Shown piece by piece: positions 24,901-34,729 of a stretch of DNA of 64,000 nucleotides. The DNA is from Anseranas semipalmata (taxonomy: Eukaryota > Chordata > Aves > Anseriformes > Anseranatidae). The notes under the pieces were generated by a model. It had not been told where the DNA came from, made no database searches, and worked only from the letters and a program-made list of their open reading frames with translations. The translations under genes were made by a program, and so were the position numbers. Within the stretch, counting starts at the first letter, position 1. Each line of letters starts with the position of its first letter. The stretch is from the NCBI GenBank assembly GCA_013399115.1, contig VXAA01004237.1:65088-129087 (forward strand). Reading direction: 5' to 3'.

Positions 24901-26853
24901 CAGAAAAGACAGCAAATGAAGGTAAGTTGCTTTGCAAAATTATATGTACCAAAGTAACTGATCGACTGCAAAGAATATGAAGTTCTGCCCTGTAGCTTTG
25001 GAAAAATTAATTACAGATCAATCCTTTATCCTGTAGACATGTTAGTTTAGACAAGAGACTGCCCCTTGGAGAAGTTTAGCTCATGGGACCCTAATACCAA
25101 TTTTTTAGCAAAAAATCTTAGCTGAAAGATTCTCAGGCTAGGTTAGGTTCAAAACACAGTGGTGACAATTTCATCTCTGACTTCTGGGTCCACACATGTA
25201 CCTTGTTTTTTTTACAGACGAAGGTCACTAATCTTGTATCTCACCTGCCTATGCTAGGATTCTCAACCCCATGTCCCCGCACCATCTCCACAGCTAAATA
25301 AAATTCAGTCCCGTCCCTTTACCTACCTGAAGTAGCATCTTCCTCAACAACTGCAGGAGCTCTATTGCAGCCTCCCTCAGTCCCCTTCTGCATCCTGACT
25401 CTCATGGAAGAAACTCTGCAGATTGAGAAGTAGTACTCCCCTGTGCCAGCAGCTCCTTATGTCTGCTTTTGGGGGCTTTTATGAGACCTGGGAGGCAAAT
25501 GCCCCCATCTCTAATAGCCAGTCCATAAGTAGTGTTGAGCTTTGCTGCAGGACAGCCATACCCCTTAGAAGTGGTTTTGCATACCACGGCTGAGGAGCCC
25601 CTACCCTAGTGATTCAAAACTGTGCATGCCTGAATAAAAAGATGGAAAAAAACAGCAAGAAACAATTGAATTGTTGTATTTGAATATCTGTAGAGGAAGA
25701 GCCTAATACTAGCAAAGTTTTTAACATTGTGGAGAAGGGGGTGACTGGAACCAGAATTTAGATCTGTACTTTATTCCTAACTTCCAATTGGAAGAAGTTA
25801 GCTTTTAGAATGGGCTTGAAAGGAGAGATTTTAATTTCTTGACAGCTTCAAATGCAATTTGCTTACTTTTTTTTGCAAGTTTCAGTCATACATAGTGTAT
25901 AGGGGCTCAAACAGGAATAACTGAATAAAATTATCTGATCTGTCATACAGGAGGTCAGAGTAGATTAGTCATGATTTTTTGGCCTTATGCCTATTAATAC
26001 TAAATTATTTAAAATACAAAATACCAGTGAAGTTAGAAAAAACAAACAAACAAAAAACTCTTCTAAAACAATCATGACGCTTGCCTGGTACAGTTGCCTG
26101 TAATTTAAAGGAGTTCAGGTTACCACAGCCCTGAAGTAGTAGGTGTTTTAGGCTTTTCTGAAGACTTAATTTTATGCAATAAAGTTTTATACTGAATTTA
26201 CTGTGTAACTTTTGTCTCCAATTTTTACATCGCTAGGTTCCTGATGGATTTTTTGCACATTTCTATGCTATATGTGAACATATCAGCCCTGTTTTGGCAT
26301 GGGGTTTTTTGGGCCCTAGAAATTCCCTTTATGACCTATGCTGCTTCTTCAAGGTTTGCAACTTTTTCTTAACTACCACTTATCTTAATTAAAAAAATAA
26401 ATAAATAAATCTTCCAGATTAAAAGAAATAAGGATCATACTTATAGGCACACATTTGCATTTTCCTAAGATTAAGACTAGCAGTAATAGGCCTAGAACTG
26501 TTCTGCAAAGTTTGTTTTGGTGCACTTATATCTAAGAACCAAAAGAACACATAAATGGATGGTTTTGTGAAATGTCTAGCATACTTTTTTCTTCTTGTAA
26601 GTAAATACAAGTTTTTCCTTTTTTTCCCCACTAGGATCAAGTGCTTTTCTTCCTCAAAGACATTTTTGATTTTGAAAAGGTGCGATACTCAACTATGGAG
26701 AGTTTGGCTGAAGACCTTATGCAATTATTAATGCGACGCACTGAACTTTTAATGGCCTATCTTGGAGCAGATTCTCTAAGGCATGCTAGTGCTTGCGTAA
26801 GTGGTCATGGGCATGTCATGATCAGTGGGCTCTTAGAAGCAAAAGCACAGTAA
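12861..26853 (+). CDS. MIGA1: Mitoguardin-1, C-terminal part (nine exons)
   Basis: The exons are 12861-12961, 22373-22491, 22660-22732, 23081-23167, 23292-23390, 23723-23857, 24868-24921, 26237-26353 and 26635-26853. Together they give 1004 bases: two bases finishing an Asp codon, 333 further residues counted with that Asp, and TAA. All borders are AG/GT and the frame is continuous. The protein closely follows human MIGA1 (FAM73A) as I remember it, with landmarks LRDTLSIASTDSF, HCIRQAFQ, MIYFLEQTDHW, GFLGPRNSLYDLCCFF and RRTELLMAYLGAD. Mitoguardins sit in the outer mitochondrial membrane, promote mitochondrial fusion with MitoPLD, bind VAP proteins of the ER and transfer lipid. The N-terminal membrane segments are not in the window (human protein about 630 residues). 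The paralogue MIGA2 is less likely because of closer wording to MIGA1 and the neighbouring NEXN. Confidence 0.95.
12962..22372 (+). other. MIGA1: MIGA1 intron, 9.4 kb
   Basis: This is the longest intron fully inside the MIGA1 part. It contains long T and A homopolymers (for example near 13174-13192 and 13981-14006), an imperfect 16-base inverted repeat at 14410-14451, and TA/TG-rich microsatellite-like DNA near 20400-20470. Open frames of 60-100 codons (for example 15533-15763 and 18962-19267) show no family resemblance and no convincing splice context. I see no gene within it. Confidence 0.75.
22373..22491 (+). CDS. MIGA1: MIGA1 exon (LTEHREIRNTYGLDS segment)
   Basis: A long T tract followed by CAG precedes the exon, and AG|GTATTA ends it. 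The 39 codons plus two bases encode the start of the conserved C-terminal helical domain, with CHCPLYEEAMHLAEEGKIYS as landmark. The split Arg codon at the end is completed by the next exon. Confidence 0.95.
22660..22732 (+). CDS. MIGA1: MIGA1 exon (TEMFECLGDSDFLAKL segment)
   Basis: The acceptor is TTTATACAG and the donor CAG|GTAAAT. The first base completes an Arg codon, then 24 codons end in HCIRQAFQ, which is nearly identical to mammalian MIGA1. Confidence 0.95.
23081..23167 (+). CDS. MIGA1: MIGA1 exon (IILSETANRIFLAESG segment)
   Basis: The exon has 29 whole codons between the acceptor CTTTTCTAG and the donor AAG|GTAAAA. It encodes an amphipathic helical stretch ending ALIVRARK and is phase 0 at both ends. 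Confidence 0.95.
23292..23390 (+). CDS. MIGA1: MIGA1 exon (NPKKFEDVFDEMIYFLEQ segment)
   Basis: The exon has 33 whole codons between TTCACAG and GGA|GTGAGT and is phase 0 at both ends. The segment MIYFLEQTDHW followed by MELAARG is among the most conserved in the family. Confidence 0.95.
23723..23857 (+). CDS. MIGA1: MIGA1 exon (VKNLNFYDVVLDFILMDSF segment)
   Basis: The exon has 45 whole codons between AATGTAG and ACA|GTAAGT. It contains FEDLENPPISIQNVVNNRW, again very close to the human protein. Confidence 0.95.
24868..24921 (+). CDS. MIGA1: MIGA1 small exon (18 codons)
   Basis: A T-rich tract and ACATTTAG precede the exon, and AAG|GTAAGT follows it. It encodes AVASSCWSVLKQKRQQMK. The flanking exons share phase 0, so skipping it would keep the frame, but I know of no such isoform. 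Confidence 0.93.
24922..26236 (+). other. MIGA1: MIGA1 intron
   Basis: The intron is 1.3 kb of AT-rich DNA with a slightly more GC-rich patch at about 25220-25620. It contains an open frame on the minus strand (25402-25587) with no recognisable product, and no gene or repeat that I can name. Confidence 0.7.
26237..26353 (+). CDS. MIGA1: MIGA1 exon (VPDGFFAHFYAICEH segment)
   Basis: The exon has 39 whole codons between CGCTAG and AAG|GTTTGC. It encodes the hydrophobic, aromatic-rich stretch PVLAWGFLGPRNSLYDLCC, a highly conserved part of the C-terminal domain. Confidence 0.95.
26635..26853 (+). CDS. MIGA1: MIGA1 last coding exon
   Basis: A strong pyrimidine tract and CACTAG precede the exon. 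It encodes 72 residues beginning DQVLFFLKDIFDFEKVRYS and ending GLLEAKAQ, followed by TAA at 26851-26853. Human MIGA1 ends in almost the same residues, so this is the natural C-terminus. Confidence 0.95.
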   Translation, partial: DQVLFFLKDIFDFEKVRYSTMESLAEDLMQLLMRRTELLMAYLGADSLRHASACVSGHGHVMISGLLEAKAQ

Positions 26854-29800
26854 GCTTAAAATACATGACAAATGAAATGGAGTGCGCTTTGACATACTCC
26901 TTCCCACCTTTCTTTCTAACCCCAAAGCTGTCATTGCTGTTACCGAGCAAGCATCTGAAAACGTACCATGTCGCTAAGTAAGGAAAAGGACTCAGGGAGG
27001 TTGAATATACATCTGTGAAAAGAACTGGTGAGCATATTATTGTATATGCCTAAATTAAATTTGCAGCTCAGCCGTCACTGTATTTATATTTAATGTATCC
27101 CAAAGCTTTTTTCTGTAATATTTGGGTAAAGTTTATTTATGAAATACTGTACTTTTGCCACAGATAATTTGTAAGTGAAGTTGATGGAGTTGTTTCCTTT
27201 AAAGGCTTATAGTACAAAATGTTCACTATAGAGTCTCAAAGTCATGTGTCTAGATCTAGAAGGTGTTTCAACAGGGGTATATGCAGTCCCTGATTCATGT
27301 GACGTGTGCAGTAAAGTAATCACACTCACAAAGTTGAACATGTTGCCACTGCCCTGAAATTACATTGTGTGGGTGTAAGTCATTTTGTACTACAGTATAA
27401 TAAGAGTGATGCAGGAAATGCAGGCACCATTTGGGCAGTAATGACTTCCAGTATGCATTTTTTACTTTATTTTGTTTTAAAATGTCTAATAATGATGAAG
27501 GTCTTTGTTTGAGAGCACTTATTTATATCCAAAAATCTATGCTAGTTTCACCAATTTAAAACTTTTCCTTTTTCTAAAACTGTAAGGACTTTGTATGGTG
27601 GTGGTGAATGTAATTCTTAGTTCATATGTAGCATTTCAAAATATGTTTTTAAATCAGGATGTATGATGAGATTTCTTCATCATGAAACAGAATCAAAGGC
27701 AGTGTTTTATAATTAAAAGCATTTCAGTCTTCCTCCCTTCCTTGTAGGAGGTCAATTGTCTGCTTAAGAGGACATTTTGGTAATTGTGGCCATCTATGTG
27801 CACATGCAAAACTGTACTGGCTCAGGATATGGAACCTTTAACTTTAGATAGGGGCACAGCACAGCAATGAGGCATGAGGGAACTTGCAGCAACATTGTTA
27901 CTGTGCTAAAGATAATAAACAACAATGATCTGTAATCTTGAACTCCTGTGAACTGAAGCAATGTTCCCTAGTTAGCTTAATCTTTTGAACTACATTTGTG
28001 TATGCTTTGCCACACAAAGCCAACCCACGAGAATCTAGCCTATGTTAAGTAATACAGACTAAGTAATGCAGGCTAATTCTAAATATTCGGATACTTCAGG
28101 AGCAAGTTGTTATAATCTGGCATACTGAAACAAACTTTGATTAGTAACATTTCAATTTTTGTTGCAAATGCAACCCAAATCAGTGATACTTGAAGAGCGG
28201 GGCCTGTATAATTCCAAGGGTTTTACTGAAGCCAACGTTTTGCTCCTTGGTTGTACTCATTTGATAAATATAAAAACTATGGAAATATGTCATATGACTT
28301 GTGTGAAATGCCAACTCATTATAGTTTATAAAAAAAAACTATACTTCTATGTGTAATAAAACAGAAATTCCAAATGCTGCTGTTGCCCTATTTCCACGAT
28401 TCAAGTTGCTACACTTGGCACTATGCTATACTTTTTTCTCAGTGGAGTTTGTCTTCAATACTAGAATGTGAAGTTTTTTTCACCCTTCTCATTTAGCTTA
28501 AATATACTTATCTCCCCTCATCTTACTGCTCAAAAATAACTGTATTCTGGCAGATTTTGCAAGTCTATGAATGAAATTATATTGAACAAAAGGTGTCAAA
28601 TTGGGTTCAGAATCAATAGGAGTAGCTGGAAATAGAAGTAACAGAATAAATAGCATATTCCATGGTAAATATACTACATGGGGGTGTATTGTGTCACAGG
28701 AAACTGTTCTCTGTGGTTTGTCTGGTCCAATAAAATGATGTTAAGAAAATGATACCTTAACATTCATCACAGAAAAACAGAAACACGCATTCTTACAGAA
28801 GTAAATGTCTATTTAAGTGAGCGATTTTCATATTTATAAAAATCTCTTGAACAAAGTACAACCCAAATGTTATTCAAGAGTGTTGATATGAGATTGTTTC
28901 CAAATAATTTAATAGTTTGGTCTTTGTCAGAAATGAAAGGATCTTTTTTTTTTTTAACTGAAGAATGAAAAGAATTTAATGAAACACCAAAATATTTAGA
29001 AAATGGGTAAGAACCTGATAATATCTGTTTAAACAAATGTATCCCTTTAAGTCAGGAACACTTCCATGACATCACAGAGCTCTCAGAAGTCCATAGAAAC
29101 AGGTCAGAAATCAGACTGATTTTTCCCATCCAAAATAAGAATTACAATATCTGGTTGCAGAGGGATATCAACAACAAATATTTCATTCAGACTTTGTATT
29201 TTATTTATGTGAACTTCAAAAAAAAAAAAAAATTAAGGAAGGAAGAAAAAAATAGGGAGGGAGGAGAAAAAGAAAAGAGAGAAATGTGCATGTGCAGGTA
29301 TCTCTGGGTCCTTTTGGACATTCTCCCAAAAAGCATTCACATATTCTGTCCTTCCTAACTCCAAAGACAGAGTTAGAAATTTAAGTGGGAGATAGCTGTC
29401 TCCTTCCTGAGGTTTATACAACTTAGCTTGAAGGTGTATAGAGAATATCTGTTGATAATCAGCCACGTAACTTAAGAATTTCAAGTCTACCATCTTGAAA
29501 ACACAAATGCCAGAGCTGCACCAAAGCAATGATAGTATGGTGCAGTTCTATTTTAGTGAAAAATGAGTCAAAATGAGAATTTAGCTTATAATCTCTAACT
29601 TTTAAAATAGCTTTGAAATGGCACTTTCCATGCTAATAAGAGTGAGCTAAATTTAAAAGCCATCCTCTTCTGCCATAACTGTATTCTTAAGATCAGAAAT
29701 GTTGAATGTGTGAGGATTATACAAGAATCTAATATTTATATTATTTGTAATTTAGTTGTAATAATCTCACTTTTAATGTGTTCTTAATGGTCATTATACT

Positions 29801-31100
29801 TCACTTTTGTAGTCTTTGGTTTCTGTCAAACTAAACTTGTCAAATCATGTGCTGGAGTAAGCATAGCTGTGAACTTTCTATTGCCTGAATGAACTGCAGT
29901 TGTGTATAATAAACAGGTAATTTCACTGTATTATTTTGTATACCTATCTAAAACTTGAATTTGCACAACTCTTGACAGCTAGTGTAAGAATATTTAATAT
30001 GGAAGCAGTTCTGATAGCAGTTAGTCATCTCAAAAATGGAATTTGCTTCTTAAGATCCAACAAAAAAAAACTATTAAAACATTAATTATATGTGAGAAAA
30101 ATGAATGGAATGGGAACAGCTGTCCAGTTTAGACCAATCTTATGGACCTGTTTCATTCTGCTTCTATTAAATGGTCCACAGCATTGATAAGTTTTCAACA
30201 CAGAGGCCAGTGATCCACCAAAAGCCAAATAGTGGTGTTTCTAGTCTTGGAAGTCAAAAAAGTGACTCACAGACACCTTAAATAATTGAAGAAACCCCTG
30301 ACCTAAGAATGATTATCGTGGCTTGCGGGCATGATGCAGACAAAGTAGATTTAAGTGGTGTGAAACAGGCAGTGACTGGTCTGCTGGCAAGACCCCTGCA
30401 TGTCATACTAATCAGAATGGTTTAATTGCATTTTATTTATGTCAAGCTATTATCTCTTTTCTTAGTTTTAGGAGCTGATGTTTTTCCAGGTTTATTTCCA
30501 TGTGGTACCACTACAGTGAGCTCCAGTTGTGAAATAAAACTTCCTTTGGGGGTAATGGGACACAGAACATGATGAAGGTATCTGATCCTTACAGCTGCAG
30601 AATAGCAATGCGTATATGCTTTGCTATGACAAAATGTGTTCTTCAGTTGTATGTGTTCATCTGCTGAAAACTGTTAATTTGACAAATAGTTGAATGACCT
30701 GCCTTAATTGAAAGCTTGTGCCTTGACTTCAGAAACACAAGTAGAGCTACTTCGAGTCTGGCACTGGGGGAAAGTTCCTGCGCTGTCCTTTGAAAAACAA
30801 ATACATTTTGTGTTTCAGTGTTGATATCTGTTGTTCAGATTTGCAAAGGCTAAGGTCATGTGGTTATCATCCTAATATTTATAAATCCAGCTGACAGTTA
30901 GGCTCCGGGCTGGCAGACAAAATACCAGCGAGATAGGAAGAAGAAAGTTCTCCTGCACTGAAGACCTTGCAATTGAAAATGTAGGAAACAAGTCATCCTT
31001 AAGGAGGAAAAGGAACATACTCAGATCTAATAAAATCATGTTTCTGCCTCTGCTTTGTAAAGTTTCCAGAGAAAGGCGCTGCTTTAAACCGAACATGCTC
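26854..31100 (+). other. MIGA1: MIGA1 3'UTR and MIGA1-NEXN intergenic DNA
   Basis: No coding exon is visible here. Canonical AATAAA hexamers downstream of the stop occur at 27914-27919, 28355-28360 and 29908-29913. The last has T/G-rich DNA just after it and is a reasonable distal poly(A) site, which would give a 3'UTR of about 3 kb. The real site cannot be chosen from sequence alone. The remaining DNA up to the CpG island is unremarkable, apart from a purine-rich low-complexity patch at 29219-29285. Confidence 0.5.
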
Positions 31101-31163
31101 TGCGTCTCGGAGGTCTGGTACTAGCCAGATTCCTCTCCGCTCCATCAGCTAACCGTCACATTG

Positions 31164-31173
31164 CTATTATTAG
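31164..31173 (+). promoter_or_regulatory. Consensus MEF2 site upstream of NEXN
   Basis: CTATTATTAG fits the MEF2 consensus YTAWWWWTAR exactly. It lies 51 bases upstream of a TATA box in otherwise GC-rich DNA. MEF2 factors drive muscle genes and nexilin is mainly a muscle protein, so the site is a plausible tissue-specific element. Binding is inferred. Confidence 0.6.
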
Positions 31174-31224
31174 TTGATCGCGCTCCCTGTGCCACGAAGC
31201 GACCCGGGACCCGACCGCTGCAGG

Positions 31225-31231
31225 TATAAAA
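31225..31231 (+). promoter_or_regulatory. NEXN: TATA box, probable NEXN promoter
   Basis: TATAAAA sits between GC-rich flanks (CTGCAGG before, CCTCCGCGCC after), the typical setting of a core TATA promoter. Transcription would begin near 31255. A good splice donor follows about 80 bases further on, and the next clear gene on this strand is NEXN. Confidence 0.65.
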
Positions 31232-31254
31232 CCTCCGCGCCTGCAGGGCACGAA

Positions 31255-31332
31255 CCAGCGCGTGCGGCGCTGCCTTGCCCGGCCCGCGCTTCTCGCCGGC
31301 TGCTGACGGAGCCGGGAGCGGCTGCGCCAGGC
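31255..31332 (+). other. NEXN: Candidate non-coding exon 1 of NEXN
   Basis: The start is placed about 30 bases after the TATA box, and the end is set by the donor GC|GTAAGT at 31333. The segment is GC-rich and has no start codon that could join the nexilin frame, which fits a 5'UTR exon. In human the nexilin start codon is also in the second exon. The link to the exon at 39452 is inferred. Confidence 0.5.
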
Positions 31333-31384
31333 GTAAGTGCGCGGCGCTGGGCGGCGGGGACCTGAGGCGGGCACCTCCGGGGAC

Positions 31385-32243
31385 NNNNNNNNNNNNNNNN
31401 NNNNNNNNNNNNNNNNNNNNNNNNNNNNNNNNNNNNNNNNNNNNNNNNNNNNNNNNNNNNNNNNNNNNNNNNNNNNNNNNNNNNNNNNNNNNNNNNNNNN
31501 NNNNNNNNNNNNNNNNNNNNNNNNNNNNNNNNNNNNNNNNNNNNNNNNNNNNNNNNNNNNNNNNNNNNNNNNNNNNNNNNNNNNNNNNNNNNNNNNNNNN
31601 NNNNNNNNNNNNNNNNNNNNNNNNNNNNNNNNNNNNNNNNNNNNNNNNNNNNNNNNNNNNNNNNNNNNNNNNNNNNNNNNNNNNNNNNNNNNNNNNNNNN
31701 NNNNNNNNNNNNNNNNNNNNNNNNNNNNNNNNNNNNNNNNNNNNNNNNNNNNNNNNNNNNNNNNNNNNNNNNNNNNNNNNNNNNNNNNNNNNNNNNNNNN
31801 NNNNNNNNNNNNNNNNNNNNNNNNNNNNNNNNNNNNNNNNNNNNNNNNNNNNNNNNNNNNNNNNNNNNNNNNNNNNNNNNNNNNNNNNNNNNNNNNNNNN
31901 NNNNNNNNNNNNNNNNNNNNNNNNNNNNNNNNNNNNNNNNNNNNNNNNNNNNNNNNNNNNNNNNNNNNNNNNNNNNNNNNNNNNNNNNNNNNNNNNNNNN
32001 NNNNNNNNNNNNNNNNNNNNNNNNNNNNNNNNNNNNNNNNNNNNNNNNNNNNNNNNNNNNNNNNNNNNNNNNNNNNNNNNNNNNNNNNNNNNNNNNNNNN
32101 NNNNNNNNNNNNNNNNNNNNNNNNNNNNNNNNNNNNNNNNNNNNNNNNNNNNNNNNNNNNNNNNNNNNNNNNNNNNNNNNNNNNNNNNNNNNNNNNNNNN
32201 NNNNNNNNNNNNNNNNNNNNNNNNNNNNNNNNNNNNNNNNNNN
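31385..32243. other. Assembly gap (859 N)
   Basis: This is a run of unknown bases within a CpG island. GC-rich promoter DNA is often lost in bird assemblies. Open frames drawn through the gap have no meaning. Additional first exons or a divergent promoter could be hidden here. Confidence 0.99.
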
Positions 32244-34664
32244 GCGAAGGGCACCGGCCCCGCACAGGGGTGAGCGGGTCGGGGCCGGGCTCCGCGGGAG
32301 GAGCCCCCGCGCGTGGCCCCCTCGTGGAGCGGCCCCGGGAGGCGCCAGGCCCCGAGTCGGGGCCGTCGGGGCGCCTGTTGGTGACAGTTCGAGTCCTCGG
32401 GGAGCAGCGTGGCTCTGACTTGGCCTAAAGAGAGCTTCGGTTCTGTCGGTCCGGTCTCAGCAGCAGCGGTACATGGAGTCTGTTTCACTCGTTCCGCTTC
32501 CTAAAACGGTGACTGCAGGACAGTGTGACTTGGAGTAAAATACGGGGTTCCCGCAACAGTTTACACACGATTTGTTATCAGGTTTGTTTTAGGTAATACA
32601 GTGTTGATACAATTATTGTTTTTTAAGAAAACATGTAATGGGACGTTTTTCTGTTCTGAAAACCAGTCAGCAGGTAGCTGCATGTTAGAAAGCTTAGTGC
32701 GGCTAGCCTTAGAGCACGGATCCTGAGAGACCCCAGGTCTCTTAGAAAAATGCCCACTGAAACGAAATTGGGAAATAATAATTAGTCTTATAAGAGGGCC
32801 AAGTGCATTAAGGAATATACAGAAATATGAAAATATGTCTAGTATCCACAGAAAACAGGTGAAATAGATAGAACTGGGTAGGTGAAATAGAACTGGGTAG
32901 GCAGTTTAAGACATACGCCTAAGAAATACTTTCTCTAACCGCATCTGGAATATTTTACGCAACTGTTCGTCTCAGTGAAAGCAGTGAGACGATCTGTGAC
33001 TTACAACGCTTGGATGTTCAGCTTTGAAACTCTCTTAACACGGAACGGAGCCATGGCCGAGCTGGAAACGAGACCTGGGCACGAGATGGGGGAAAGCCGA
33101 GGTGAAGGTCGCTGGCTGTAGACGAGCAGTTCAGGAAGCGATAGGAGCGACCCTCTGCTGCGCACTGCGGGCAGCCGCGTCCCCTCTGATGAAGGTGTTG
33201 CAGGCCTTGTTACCAGCATCAGCGCTCCCAGCAGAGCGGGGCTGGTCAGGTGGAGACCCTCCTGTGCGGTGGAGGATCCATGAGGATGCCGGAGAAGTAG
33301 CCGATGGGCCGTGTGCCCTCATCTGAGAAGGGAAGAAGCAACCTGCGGTCACACTTCGTGTCCAGCATTTTACCCCACATTTCAGTGCCCTGATCGCTGA
33401 AGTCCTGTCAGCGGCGTCAGCACTGTTTCTCTTCAGCTGCTGGGACACAATGGGAGCTGGAGGACACATGGCATGGGGCAAGATTTGCTGGTTTTTCTCT
33501 TGGGCATCTGGCTTCACAGCTTACTGCCCCCCGCGATTAGGATCAGCAGGTGTCTTGGAATGTGAAGCCAAGGGCCAGACAATCTCAACAGGGCTCCCCC
33601 CAGTCTCTCAGCCCCCGCCATGTTTGTTCTTGTGCATATGTACCCCATAATAGTACCTGAAGAGAGTAAAGAATTGAGGCAGACCTCTTCCACAGAGAGG
33701 GGTTACTTTGTTTTTTTCTAACACAGCAGCTGGACTGCCTGGCGCTGTCACATTAAGAGTATTTGCAGTTATATAAATAGACATAGACAAAATAGTTTCT
33801 AATAAATAGACTTTTATAAATAATGTACTGTCTGCAAAGACTATTCTACGATAACGGGATACTTTTAGTGAATGTTGAAGTGCAATAAATTCAAAGATGG
33901 AAGAAAAGAGTGTAGATGAAGTTCAATTACCTGGGTCAATTGTTGGTAAGCATTTTAGTCTTTAATAAAGACTTCATTATTTAAATACAACTGAGCAGAA
34001 GTAGTTCTATATTTTGTATTCTACAAAATGTAATGTTTAAGCAGCTGGTGTTAATTGTCATGGCTTGTTGGCTTCAGTGGAGCAGGCAGTTCATGCCAGT
34101 TCAGGATCTTCCTCTGTGCCCGATAATTTTAGCATCTGCTTTAGTATCTGTAATTTAGTACAACAACTGGTAGTGCCATACCAGACAAGTTGCAGTAAGG
34201 CCAGAAAAGATGAGCGTTGCTCTCTTTCCCCTACTCTTTTCAGTTCTATTTAATATTTCTTTAAATACTTCAGCATTGTGGACTGTGTTTTCCTCTCCTA
34301 AAGTGCTTTGGCTGCAAGTAGTAAGTTTCCAAGTCTCGCAATATGGTTTTCTTATATAATGGAGTCTTCCCTGCAAGCGGATCACAAAGAGGAGACAGAT
34401 GGTAACCGTAACTTAGACTGTGCTGCAGAGGGCTTATTTATAACTCGCAGTAGCCAGGAGGACAGCAGGGGGGCCTCCCGAAAGGAGGAGGAATCACAGA
34501 GCAACTAGACTTTTATTTTTAAGTCCTGGCTTCGTGCTCCTATCTGTACAGAGTAGCATTCGGTTCAGGGAAACTTGTATTTCTCTCCGTCTCATGTGAG
34601 ATTGTTAATTACTCCACTGAAAATCACGAGCTTCTATTTTTTTATTATTATTATTGTTTATTTA

Positions 34665-34669
<5 letters not shown>

Positions 34670-34695
<26 letters not shown>

Positions 34696-34697
34696 GT

Positions 34698-34728
<31 letters not shown>
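34670..34728. repeat. Long poly(T) pair
   Basis: Runs of 26 and 30 T separated by GTG, preceded by a short TTA repeat. The copy number is unreliable in assemblies and no retroposed body is visible next to it. Confidence 0.9.

Positions 34729-34729
<1 letters not shown>

Larger units (their letters stand above)
31145..32500. promoter_or_regulatory. CpG island around the NEXN promoter
   Basis: Both shores of the assembly gap are dense in CpG and GC (for example 31195-31384 and 32244-32420), in sharp contrast to the AT-rich surroundings. The left shore holds the MEF2 and TATA elements. The island marks a promoter. Whether it serves only NEXN or also a divergent non-coding transcript cannot be decided here. 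Confidence 0.75.

Noticed and set aside
32380..32402. tRNA T-loop-like GTTCGAGTCC
   Set aside because: There is no T-stem pairing, acceptor stem or A-box upstream; probably chance in GC-rich DNA.
31145..32488. Very long open frames on both strands
   Set aside because: They run through the run of N bases; the translated part outside the gap has no recognisable protein.
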